This document shows positions 9,777 to 17,783 of a DNA stretch of 64,000 nt, one piece after another. This DNA comes from DASQZT01 sp963728965 (GTDB taxonomy: Bacteria > Acidobacteriota > Terriglobia > Bryobacterales > Bryobacteraceae), in the NCBI GenBank assembly GCA_963728965.1, contig CAVSMH010000006.1:2046001-2110000 (forward strand), written 5' to 3'. Made by a program: the position numbers and the translations under genes. How positions within the stretch are numbered: position 1 is the first letter of the stretch; each line of letters begins with the position of its first letter. Below the pieces are notes generated by a model. The model did not search any database, was not told the origin of the DNA, and was given only the letters and a program-made list of their open reading frames with translations.

Positions 9777-9826
9777 AGCCAGACCATGGCAGGCATAGTT
9801 TTGAATCTGTCGAGAATGCGGCCCCT

Positions 9827-10195
9827 TCAGCGGGGTGGCTGCTGTTTGCGCCAGAGGACCAACAACTCGGCATTGGCCGTGAGGACCTCGCGCAGAGCGT
9901 CCTGAAAGGCGCGGCCAGCTTCAACGCGCCGGCGGACGTCGTCTACCCACTTGATAGGAATTCGTTCCACACGACGCTTTCCCTGCGACATGAAAGTGAG
10001 AAACCAAATCGGATGGCCCTCGCCAGACGCGCAATGACAAGTGGGTTTGCCACAGCGGCGGTGAGTGAGGGAGAGCGAACCAGGCAGCAGGTCATCGGGG
10101 AAGGGGAACTGACGGAGACAACTGAACTTGCGTTGCCGGAGGCGGGCGGCTTCGGGACCTTTTGGGCTAACGTCCATCTGAAAGCAATTATGCAT
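9827..10195 (-). CDS. DUF6788-type small protein of the insertion sequence
   Basis: A 122-residue protein (or shorter from the ATG at 10176, MDVSPKG). The middle contains RRCGKPTCHCASGEGHP, a Cys-rich zinc-binding-like stretch, then WFLTFMSQGKRRVERIPIKW and a helical tail. This is the layout of DUF6788 proteins, which are commonly found beside transposase genes; their role is not established. Its stop lies about 50 bp before the transposase start, in the same direction and inside the same terminal repeats. It is therefore part of the element and may be a DNA-binding or regulatory accessory. Confidence 0.75.
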   Translation of the reverse strand: MHNCFQMDVSPKGPEAARLRQRKFSCLRQFPFPDDLLPGSLSLTHRRCGKPTCHCASGEGHPIWFLTFMSQGKRRVERIPIKWVDDVRRRVEAGRAFQDALREVLTANAELLVLWRKQQPPR

Positions 10196-10332
10196 TCAGA
10201 ATTGAACGTTAGTCAAGCCTTTCTGCGAACGCGAAAATAGAAACGATTCAAGTGGCTATTCGGCTGAACGATTCACTCGTGCCTTTTCATCGCCCTGGCG
10301 TCTTCTGTGGAAATGATGTTGCGAGACGGCTG

Positions 10333-10341
10333 GCCATCTGT
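10333..10341. repeat. Target-site duplication, right copy
   Basis: GCCATCTGT, identical to 8444-8452 and in the same orientation, immediately outside the right inverted repeat of the insertion sequence. Confidence 0.82.
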
Positions 10342-10396
10342 CGGGCTCCGCCGAACCGCCACTGATGAGCGGCCCTGGGAGTTACTCCCTGGCCGG

Positions 10397-12067
10397 CTAC
10401 GACCGTTTCACCACCATCAGGGTGATATCGTCGTGCTGCGGAGCGGCGCCCGCGAAGGCATCGATGCTCTGGAGCATGGCTTCCACAATCCGGCTGGCCG
10501 ATTCCTCGCGATTCGCCTTCAACACCTCGACGATGCGGTCCATACTGAACTCTTCTTCATTGACATCCCAGGCTTCCGGGACGCCGTCGGAGTAGAGCAT
10601 CAGCACATCGCCCGCTTTCAGTGTCACGCGCCCTTCTTCGTACGACGTCTTCGCGAACAGTCCGAGCGGGAGCCCGGTGGTGGCGAGCAGTTCCACGGAC
10701 CCGTCGCTGCGCAGCACGATCCCGTCGTTGTGCCCGCCGTTGGCGTAGACGGACGAGCCCGTCGCCGGGTCATACGCCAGCAGGAACGCGGTCGCGAATT
10801 TGTTGGGCGGCGTACTCGCGTGCAGCAGCGCGTTCACCCGCGTGGTCAACTCCGCGATCGAGGCATGGTTCCCGATGGTGGCGCGCAGCGTGGCCTGGAT
10901 GTTGGCCATCAGCAGTGAGGCCGGCAGCCCTTTGCCCGATATATCGGCCACGCACAGCAGGTACCGGCTGCCTTCCATAACCAGGACGTCGTAATAATCT
11001 CCACCTACCTGCCGCGCCTGGCGGTTGCGCGCCGCGATATCGGTAGCCGGCATGCCCGGGAAAGTGGAGGGGAACAGGCTCTCCTGGATGCCGGCGGCAA
11101 TCGCCAGCTCCTGTTCGATCTGCTGGCGCGCGAGAATCTCCTTCAAGCGCCAGGCGTTTTCGAACGCCACCGCCGCCTGGGCAATCAGGCCCGCGCCGAA
11201 CTCCAGGTCGGCGGGGGTGTAACGGAGGCCGCCCGCCCGCGCGCCGCAGAGCACCACGCCGATGGCCGCTTCGCTGGTGCGGATCGGAAACACGACCCCC
11301 CCGGGGTCGCTCGCCAGCAGCGAACGGGCGGCGGCCGGAAGGGTGTCGGCGAAATAGGCCGGCTCGGTGAGCTCCGCCGCCGCGCCGCGCAGCGTCTGCG
11401 CGTCCGGCAGCAGCATACCCCGTTGCCGGATCACCGGCGGGTGGCCTTCGCGCCAGGCCGCCAGGGCATGTTTCCGAACCGTCCAGCGCCCGGCGAGCGT
11501 GAGGGCCAGGAGGTGGGCGATTTCATCGGTCTCGATCTTCGCCGCCAGGCCGCGAGCCAGATCGAGAATCGCGCGGAGTTCCTGCACATTCTGATCCAGG
11601 GAGTTGGCCACCTGCACGGTCCGCTCGTGGAGCCGGGCATTGGACAGGGCCGCCGCCGCCAGCTCCAATAATCCGTACAGAAGCTGTTCCTGCTCGCCGC
11701 TGATCGTTCCCAGCGCCGGCCGCGCCAGCGCGAGCAACCCCACGGGGCGGTCGGTAGGTCCAATGGGATACAACAGCTCGAGCTTGGCGGAAGCGGCTTC
11801 GGCTTCGCCGAGCACCCCGCCCTTGGCCAACCCGGCGACGCCCCGCGCCAACTCCACCCGCATCTCCCCGCCCTCGGCAAGCGCAATAGCGCCGCGCGTC
11901 ACCAGCAGGCGCCCCATTACCGTGCGCAGCAGGTGGCGCAGCATGTCCTCCAGGCTCAGCGAGGAATTCAACAGGCGAGCCGATTCAAGCAGCGCTTGCA
12001 GCCCGGAAACGCTCAGGCTGGAAATGGCCGCTGGCGCGGCTGCGGCATGGGGCGACTGGTTCGGCAC
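10397..12067 (-). CDS. PP2C-type serine phosphatase with two GAF domains (SpoIIE family regulator)
   Basis: A 556-residue cytoplasmic protein starting at GTG. Residues about 25-150 and 165-320 look like two GAF sensory domains. Residues about 325-556 are a SpoIIE/RsbU-type phosphatase with the metal-binding motifs VGGDYYDV, ADISGKGLPA, YSDGVPEAW and QHDDITLMVV. Such proteins dephosphorylate anti-sigma-factor antagonists in response to a signal sensed by the GAF domains. No anti-sigma or STAS gene lies beside it, so the partner is elsewhere or unknown. It probably follows the small zinc-ribbon gene upstream (41-bp gap). No membrane segment is seen. Confidence 0.9.
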   Translation of the reverse strand: MPNQSPHAAAAPAAISSLSVSGLQALLESARLLNSSLSLEDMLRHLLRTVMGRLLVTRGAIALAEGGEMRVELARGVAGLAKGGVLGEAEAASAKLELLYPIGPTDRPVGLLALARPALGTISGEQEQLLYGLLELAAAALSNARLHERTVQVANSLDQNVQELRAILDLARGLAAKIETDEIAHLLALTLAGRWTVRKHALAAWREGHPPVIRQRGMLLPDAQTLRGAAAELTEPAYFADTLPAAARSLLASDPGGVVFPIRTSEAAIGVVLCGARAGGLRYTPADLEFGAGLIAQAAVAFENAWRLKEILARQQIEQELAIAAGIQESLFPSTFPGMPATDIAARNRQARQVGGDYYDVLVMEGSRYLLCVADISGKGLPASLLMANIQATLRATIGNHASIAELTTRVNALLHASTPPNKFATAFLLAYDPATGSSVYANGGHNDGIVLRSDGSVELLATTGLPLGLFAKTSYEEGRVTLKAGDVLMLYSDGVPEAWDVNEEEFSMDRIVEVLKANREESASRIVEAMLQSIDAFAGAAPQHDDITLMVVKRS

Positions 12068-12108
12068 CGATGACTAATGTACTACTCTTCCGCTGTGCCC
12101 CTGACCGG

Positions 12109-12312
12109 CTATTTCACGCCGAAATCGACGGGCACTTCCGCGGGAGCGGGTTCCTTGCCGTCGGCCGCCTCGCGGGGGGAGCGGCACACCGGGCAACACT
12201 CGTCCGCCCACTCCCGCCACCATCGGCATTCCGGGCATTGCCAGCGCTTCGTCACGCCGTTATCGAAGACCACACGGCCATTCGCCACCAAAAATTTGCC
12301 ATCCGCGGCCAT
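12109..12312 (-). CDS. Small zinc-ribbon protein
   Basis: 67 residues with two Cys pairs, CPEC and CPVC, separated by about 14 residues (CPECRWWREWADECCPVC), which would form one rubredoxin-like zinc ribbon. The ATG at 12312 has a GGGTTTAAGGGG purine stretch just upstream that could serve as ribosome binding site. It lies 41 bp before the GAF-SpoIIE phosphatase gene on the same strand. Function is not recognised. The CxxC spacing and plausible ribosome binding site favour a real gene. Confidence 0.6.
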   Translation of the reverse strand: MAADGKFLVANGRVVFDNGVTKRWQCPECRWWREWADECCPVCRSPREAADGKEPAPAEVPVDFGVK

Positions 12313-12570
12313 AAACCCCTTAAACCCTCCCCTGGCGGGGAACTCCCTTCGACTGACCCTTTGCGGGATCTATAACGATACAGGGGCGATCGCCCCCCGC
12401 CTTCAGAATGGCACCGGGCGGGGCGTTTGTTCAATCGAGTTTGCTACCTAAAAGTCTGAAACAGTACAGCGCGCTCGGATGTGGCCTGTACAGCCGTCCC
12501 AGGACTGCACGCCGCTTCCCGGCTGGTCCCCCGGTGCGGGGCGGGAGTATCGGCGCCGCGATGCCGTTCC

Positions 12571-13668
12571 TCACCAGCGCGCTGCGGCGGCCACCAACTG
12601 GTCGTCGCGGCCCCATGCCGCGGTAAGTTGCAGGCCGATCGGCGGGCCGTCCCCCTCTTGCGGAATGCTGATTGCCGGCACGCCCAGCGCGGTCCATGGC
12701 GCATTCCGGGCGGGGTCGCCTGTCGACTCGTAGCCGGCGGGCGCCGGACCGGTGGCCGCCGGGCTTTCGACGATCGGCGTCGCCTCGAAAACTCGCGCCA
12801 TCTCGCCTCGCATCTCCTCCACGTGCGCCTTGGCGGCGGCGTACTGTTCGGGCGGAATCCGCAGGCCTCGTCTCACCAGTTCGGCCAGCCGCGCGCCGAT
12901 GCGCTCGCCGTATTCGCGGTACCGCGCCTCATGCGTGCGTGCGCCTTCGTAGTCGTTAATCAGCAAGGCCGCCTCGGTCAGTCGGTCCCAGCCCGCGGGC
13001 GCCTCCTCCGGAAATCTCGCCACCCTTCCCTGTGGCGGCTCGGCCCGCCCGCCGCGCAGCCGCGACCACAGGCACTCCATATCTTCCGCGGTCGCGGTGA
13101 AGAAGCCGAGCGTGTCCTCGGAGGGCGCGCACGGCAACACGCCATCGGTCGACAGCAGGCCCAGGGTGGGCTTGAACCCGCACACCCCGCAGTACGAGGC
13201 GGGACGCAATACCGAGCCCAGCGTCTGCGTGCCCACGGCAAAGGGCACCATCCCCGCCGCCACGGCTGCCGCCGAGCCCGACGAACTGCCGCCCGGCGTA
13301 TGCCCGGGCACGCGCGGGTTGCGCGTCGGCGCCGGGTCGAAACAGGCAAACGCCGTGGTTTGCGTTTTGCCCAGCAAAATCGCCCCGGCATTTTCCAGCA
13401 ACGTGATGACCGCGGCGTCGCGCTCGCCCCGCCGGCCGGCGTACAAGGACGAGCCGTATTCGGTGGCCATCCCGCGCGTCTCGATGATATCTTTCGCGCC
13501 GAATGGAATGCCGCGCAGCGCGCCTTCCCCGCGGCCCGCCCGCGGCGCCACTTCGACCCACGCGCGCACTTCGCCCTCGGCCTCCCGGATGCGGCCCAGA
13601 CACAGATCGAGCAGGTCCGCCGGCGTCCGCTCGCCGCACTCGATCCATTCCAGCCACTGGCGCAGCAA
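12571..13668 (-). CDS. Amidase-signature family hydrolase, compact form
   Basis: 365 residues, short for the family (usually 430-500). The triad is visible: Lys near 59 (FGAKD), the Ser-rich loop PGGSSSGS at about 125-132, and the nucleophile region LGSVLRP near 152. A CGFKPTLG motif follows. The shortening falls in the C-terminal half after the catalytic core, so the substrate pocket is reduced. The gene starts about 34 bp after the YncE/phosphoesterase gene on the same strand, so it may be read through from it. No signal peptide. Substrate unknown; this is a different lineage from the amidase at 2750. Confidence 0.83.
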   Translation of the reverse strand: MLRQWLEWIECGERTPADLLDLCLGRIREAEGEVRAWVEVAPRAGRGEGALRGIPFGAKDIIETRGMATEYGSSLYAGRRGERDAAVITLLENAGAILLGKTQTTAFACFDPAPTRNPRVPGHTPGGSSSGSAAAVAAGMVPFAVGTQTLGSVLRPASYCGVCGFKPTLGLLSTDGVLPCAPSEDTLGFFTATAEDMECLWSRLRGGRAEPPQGRVARFPEEAPAGWDRLTEAALLINDYEGARTHEARYREYGERIGARLAELVRRGLRIPPEQYAAAKAHVEEMRGEMARVFEATPIVESPAATGPAPAGYESTGDPARNAPWTALGVPAISIPQEGDGPPIGLQLTAAWGRDDQLVAAAARW

Positions 13669-13701
13669 CGCACCATCCTACCTCGTCGAGGCCCGCCCTG
13701 C

Positions 13702-16212
13702 TTACCGTCTCGACGGGTACGGCGTGTCGTAACCCTTCGCGTCCCACCACAGGATCTTGTTCAGCGTCTCTTCGGGCACGTCGTCGATCTCTTTGAAGTT
13801 CATCGCCATCGACTGCCGCGCGCCCCACAGGCGGCGTCCCGCCAGCGCGCGCAAAGGCGGGCTCATCTCGTCCAGCGCCACGTTGGGCACCAGGTGCTGG
13901 TAGGGCGCCGGGTCCGCCTGCGCTGTAAACACGCTGGTCATCGCCCGCGACGCCTTCAGAAATCGCGTGCGCTGCGGAATCCGGAATATCTCCTGGATGG
14001 TGCGGATCATGCTGGTGTGCGTGTAGTGGTTCGAATCCACCGCACCTTTGCGAATCGAGGGCCCGATGGCGAGGGCCACCGTGCGGTGCCCATCCACGTG
14101 ATCTACGCCATCCTGCGCATCGTCTTCCACCACCAGGATCAGGCTCTTCGCCCAGAAGCGGCTCTTCGAGATGCCCTCCACGATACGGCCCAGCGCCAGG
14201 TCGTTGTCGGCCACCATGGCGCGGGGAGTGGGCAGGCTGGGGCGGGTGCCGTTGGTGTGATCCGAGTTGAGCGTGAGGATGCTCAGGTTGGGCATGCGTC
14301 CGCTCTGTTCCCGCTCCCCTAGCTCGCGGAGGTACTCCTCGGCGCGGATCTGGTCCGGAATGATCAGCGAGCTGTACGGGTAACGCTGGCTCGAATACGG
14401 CTGGAGCGCCGGCACTCCGCTGCGCGCGCCCACCGCGTCCTCCCATTTGCCCGCTTTGTAGAGCTGCCAGTACTGGCTCCAGGTCAGCGCCTGCGACTCG
14501 TCGATGTCCTGGGCCTGGCGCGTGGCGGGATCCCAGCGCGCCGCCAGTTGAAACTCGCCGTAGATGCGCACGTCGAGCGGCTTCTGCGCGCTTTGCCAGA
14601 AGAAGCCCGTGGGCGCCACCACCAGCGCGTCGCTCAGGTTCCAGGCATACCCGCGGGGCGATCCCGCAAAAGCGCGCTCCACGTAATCGCTGACGAACGC
14701 CTGCATCAGCCAGTCGTGTCCATCGAAGCTGATCGCGCCGCCCGTATAGAAGTTGTCCAGCAGCACGTAGCGCTCCGCCAGGGCGTGGTGGTTGGGGGTG
14801 ACGTCGCGCCCGTACATGCACAGCTTGGGGTCGCTGTTGCCTTTGCCCATGTCACCGAACACCTGGTCGTAGGTGCGGTTCTCTTTCACAATGAGGAACA
14901 CGTGCCGGATGCCCAGCGAAGAGAGGTTGGCCACACCGCCGGCCGGCTCGAACACCGGCATGTTGGCAGCGCGCACTTCGCGCGTGCCGGCGGCGATCTG
15001 AAGCGGTGTCGGCGCTGGCAGGCGGGCCAGCGAGCCTTCGTACTGGCGGGAATTGAACCCGCCCTTCTTGTTATCCGTGTTGCCGATGCCTTTCAGGTTG
15101 AGGACCCGCAGGCCGCCCTCCCGGTCAACCGCAATGGCGGTGGGAAACCAGGCCACCGGCAGCGCGCCTTTCATCTGCCAGCGGCGCCCCGCTTCGGTGA
15201 GTACGGCGATGGCGTTGTTGCCCCCGCAGGCCACGTACAGCCGCTTGCCGTCCGGCGCGAAGGCCAGCGCAATGGGCTGGCTGCCCAGCGTGTCTTCGGG
15301 ATACGTCGGAATTTTGATGTCGGTCCGGGCCAGCGTGGCGGCATCGATCAGGGAAACCGAATCGGAGTGGCCGTTGGCGATGGCGAGAAGTTTGCCGTCG
15401 GGACTCAGGACCGTCTGCGACGGCGCGAGGCCGACCGCCACTTCCCGCACCGCCGAGGTCTCCAGGTTCACCACGCTCAGCGTTCCCGAAACCGAGGACC
15501 CGGTCACCGGATCGGTCACGATGGCCGAACCGCTGGACGGCGCCGTCACGTCGCCCGCCTGCGGCCTCCGACCGCCGCGGTTCGTCACGAACACCTTGCC
15601 GTCCGCCGCCGACACGGCGACGGCGAACGGTGCCATGCCCACCTCGATCTCCTTTTGCACCCGCCGCGATACGGCGTCCACCACCGCCAGCGTGTTGTTG
15701 CGGCTGAACGCCACGTAGGCAGTCTTGCCGTCGGGCGAGAACGCGATGCCGGTCGGCACGGGGTGGCCCTTGAGCTCGATCCGGCTGGTCTGCTGCGGCT
15801 TGCCGATCTCGGAAAGCTCGGCGATGACGATCCCGTCCGGACCGTTGCGGCTGGCCTCGCTGGCCCAGATCTCGCGATTGCCCGGGCGGAACGCGATGCC
15901 CGCATATGAGGTCGTCTTGGCCGCGATCTCCGCCACCCGCGTCCCCGTCGATCCGTCCAGCAGCAGCACGCTGCGCGTGTTCAGGATCGCCAGCAACCGC
16001 TTGCCGGAATCGAACGCCATGTCCACGGGACGGCCGGCGATCACCGTCTGCTCGCCCCACGGCCGCAGCAGTTGGCTGGTAGGCACCAGGTACAGTCCCT
16101 CGGCCTGCCTGCCGAGCGTGGCCGTGCTCTTCAGAATCGAGAAGACCGGCGTTTCATTCGCGACCAGTGCCGCCCCGGCCAGCAGGATCGCCGCAGTCAT
16201 GAGCTTGCGCAT
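13702..16212 (-). CDS. Secreted YncE-like beta-propeller fused to a phosphoesterase (phospholipase C/acid phosphatase superfamily)
   Basis: I choose ATG 16212 (MRKLMTAAILLAGAALVANE), which gives a signal peptide and 836 residues; the frame upstream is unlikely to be coding. Residues about 20-430 contain YVTN-type repeats such as GIAFSPDGKTAYVAFS and TVLSPDGKLLAIANG. Residues about 440-800 match the PF04185-type phosphoesterase: KENRTYDQVFGDMG, then LLDNFYTGGAISFDGHDW, and a late VEDDAQDGVDHVDGHR metal site. The combination is common in Acidobacteria. It probably acts outside the cytoplasmic membrane on phosphate esters; the substrate is unknown. Divergent from the coiled-coil protein gene with only 66 bp between. 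Confidence 0.87.
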   Translation of the reverse strand: MRKLMTAAILLAGAALVANETPVFSILKSTATLGRQAEGLYLVPTSQLLRPWGEQTVIAGRPVDMAFDSGKRLLAILNTRSVLLLDGSTGTRVAEIAAKTTSYAGIAFRPGNREIWASEASRNGPDGIVIAELSEIGKPQQTSRIELKGHPVPTGIAFSPDGKTAYVAFSRNNTLAVVDAVSRRVQKEIEVGMAPFAVAVSAADGKVFVTNRGGRRPQAGDVTAPSSGSAIVTDPVTGSSVSGTLSVVNLETSAVREVAVGLAPSQTVLSPDGKLLAIANGHSDSVSLIDAATLARTDIKIPTYPEDTLGSQPIALAFAPDGKRLYVACGGNNAIAVLTEAGRRWQMKGALPVAWFPTAIAVDREGGLRVLNLKGIGNTDNKKGGFNSRQYEGSLARLPAPTPLQIAAGTREVRAANMPVFEPAGGVANLSSLGIRHVFLIVKENRTYDQVFGDMGKGNSDPKLCMYGRDVTPNHHALAERYVLLDNFYTGGAISFDGHDWLMQAFVSDYVERAFAGSPRGYAWNLSDALVVAPTGFFWQSAQKPLDVRIYGEFQLAARWDPATRQAQDIDESQALTWSQYWQLYKAGKWEDAVGARSGVPALQPYSSQRYPYSSLIIPDQIRAEEYLRELGEREQSGRMPNLSILTLNSDHTNGTRPSLPTPRAMVADNDLALGRIVEGISKSRFWAKSLILVVEDDAQDGVDHVDGHRTVALAIGPSIRKGAVDSNHYTHTSMIRTIQEIFRIPQRTRFLKASRAMTSVFTAQADPAPYQHLVPNVALDEMSPPLRALAGRRLWGARQSMAMNFKEIDDVPEETLNKILWWDAKGYDTPYPSRR

Positions 16213-16278
16213 AGGAAACAAACAGCATAATCCCCGGCATCCCAAACCGCGAGCGATCCAGGGTAAAATGGAAAGATA

Positions 16279-17091
16279 ATGCGTTCTCTTTCCGGCCTGA
16301 TGCTCCTGGTGTGCGCCGGAGGTCTGTATGCGCAGACCGCCGATCCCGAAGTGGTGCGCGCCGAAGCCGGCATCGAGAGCCTGCGTGCCCTGGTCCAGGC
16401 CGGGGCGGCGCCGCGCGCCGAACTGGACAAGGCCGAGGACCGTATCGCCGACGCCAAGGATGCCGCGCTGCTCCGCAAAACCCTCTACGGCCAGGACCTG
16501 ACCGCGGAACAGTCCGATGCCATGATCGCGGCCGCCCACCGCCGCCTCGAGCGCCGCGAGTCGGCTTTGGAGCAGGCCCGGAAACTGGTCGCCGCCGGGG
16601 TGGCTTCGCAAGCGTCGCTCGACACCTTTCTCGAAGAGCTCGACTCCGCGCGGAAAGAATGCGACCTGGCGGAAAGCCGCGCCAGGCTGACGGCCCAGCT
16701 CCACGAGATGGCCAAGGCCGAAGAAGCGGTGGAGTCGCGCCTGGACCAGGAACCCGCCGGCGGCGCGATTGCGGAACGATACGACGGCGATGGCGTCTTC
16801 AATCCGTCCACCTTCAATACGGTGGAGTCGGCCTTCGTGAGTCACTTCGGCAAGCCCCTGCCGGTGAGCGCCATGGGTGAGACCGCGGTCCACCGCGCCC
16901 TCGGTTTCGATCATCGCGGCCGCGTCGATATCGCGGTCAGCCCCGACCAGCCGGAAGGCGTCTGGCTGCGCGAGTATCTCACCGGGAAACATATTCCCTA
17001 CTTCGCGTTTCGCCAGGCGGTGCCCGGCAAGGCTACCGGCGCGCATATTCACCTGGGGCCTATGAGCACGCGGCTCAAACTCGGCGGATAA
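16279..17091 (+). CDS. Secreted coiled-coil protein with M15-peptidase-like C-terminal region
   Basis: 270 residues with a signal peptide (RSLSGLMLLVCAGGLYAQ). Residues about 20-165 are almost wholly helical with heptad-like Ala/Leu/Glu patterning (two similar repeats, ALVQAGAAPRAELDKAED and LVAAGVASQASLDTFLEE). The C-terminal 100 residues contain LGFDHRGRVDIAV and ATGAHIHLGP. The order H-x(3-4)-D and H-x-H resembles the zinc ligands of M15 D-Ala-D-Ala carboxypeptidase/hedgehog-fold proteins. That would suggest cell-wall peptide binding or cleavage, but this is inference from spacing alone. The hpt gene follows 34 bp downstream. Confidence 0.75.
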   Translation: MRSLSGLMLLVCAGGLYAQTADPEVVRAEAGIESLRALVQAGAAPRAELDKAEDRIADAKDAALLRKTLYGQDLTAEQSDAMIAAAHRRLERRESALEQARKLVAAGVASQASLDTFLEELDSARKECDLAESRARLTAQLHEMAKAEEAVESRLDQEPAGGAIAERYDGDGVFNPSTFNTVESAFVSHFGKPLPVSAMGETAVHRALGFDHRGRVDIAVSPDQPEGVWLREYLTGKHIPYFAFRQAVPGKATGAHIHLGPMSTRLKLGG

Positions 17092-17125
17092 TGTCCGAAT
17101 CAGGCCATACCAACGCCCACCTGCC

Positions 17126-17650
17126 ATGACCGATCCCAACCTGCCGGTGCTGATCTCCGCTGAGAGGATCCAGGCCCGCATCCGGGAAATGGGAGAGCAG
17201 ATCTCCCGCGACTATCCCAACGGCCGCCTGCACCTGATCTGCATCCTCAAGGGCGCGGTCTTCTTCCTCACGGACCTGGCACGCTGCATGCAACGCGACG
17301 TCTTCGTCGATTTCATGGGCATCTCCACCTATGGCAAAGGCAAGACCAGCTCGGGCGAGGTGAAGGTCACCAAGGACCTCGATATTTCGCTCGAAGGGGC
17401 GGACGTGCTGATCGTCGAGGATATTGTGGACAGCGGCGTAACGCTCAACTATCTGTTGAACGTACTCGAGCAGCGCAAGCCGAAATCGCTGCGCATTGCG
17501 GCGCTGCTGGACAAGCCCGAGCGGCGCCGGAGCCCCGTCGTCGCCACTTATGTCGGCTTTCAGATTCCGGACCGGTTCGTGGTCGGATACGGCCTGGATT
17601 TCGACGAGAAGTACCGCAACCTCGACGACATCTGCGTGCTCGACGGCTGA
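17126..17650 (+). CDS. hpt: Hypoxanthine phosphoribosyltransferase
   Basis: 174 residues, the usual size. It transfers the phosphoribosyl group of PRPP to hypoxanthine or guanine in purine salvage in the cytoplasm. Signature motifs: LKGAVFFLTDLAR near the N-terminal third, the acidic PRPP-binding loop VLIVEDIVDSGVTL at about 93-106, and the purine-contacting VGYGLDFDEKYRNL near the end. It lies 34 bp after the coiled-coil secreted protein gene on the same strand. No unusual features. Confidence 0.96.
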   Translation: MTDPNLPVLISAERIQARIREMGEQISRDYPNGRLHLICILKGAVFFLTDLARCMQRDVFVDFMGISTYGKGKTSSGEVKVTKDLDISLEGADVLIVEDIVDSGVTLNYLLNVLEQRKPKSLRIAALLDKPERRRSPVVATYVGFQIPDRFVVGYGLDFDEKYRNLDDICVLDG

Positions 17651-17783
17651 CGCGACCACGGAAGGCCGGCATCCCACCTGGCGCGTTGAGGGCCGCATTC
17701 GGCACGCGCCGGCGGAGCCCCGTGTTCAATCCGTGTGCCGGGAGCTATAGTCTTGGGCGTAGGCTGCGAAGGAGAACCTGCAA

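Larger units (their letters stand above)
8453..10332 (-). mobile_element. Complete IS4-like insertion sequence with terminal repeats and 9-bp target duplication
   Basis: The element is bounded by GCCATCTGT at 8444-8452 and again at 10333-10341, a 9-bp direct repeat expected of target duplication. The inner ends are CAGCCGTTTCGGAA on the left and, read inward from the right, CAGCCGTCTCGCAA, matching at 12 of 14 positions. It is 1,880 bp long and holds a DUF6788-type gene followed by a DDE transposase, both on the reverse strand. The intact duplication points to a fairly recent insertion. A 9-bp duplication and the transposase motifs fit the IS4 superfamily; the exact group cannot be named from sequence reading alone. 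Confidence 0.85.

Noticed and set aside
10241..10280. Repeated AACGATTCA near the right end of the IS
   Set aside because: It lies inside the element and has no counterpart at the left end; possibly a transposase or promoter site, but unsupported.
16213..17181. Upstream extension of the YncE/phosphoesterase frame
   Set aside because: It is antisense to the coiled-coil protein gene and the region before hpt, and would bury a good signal peptide.
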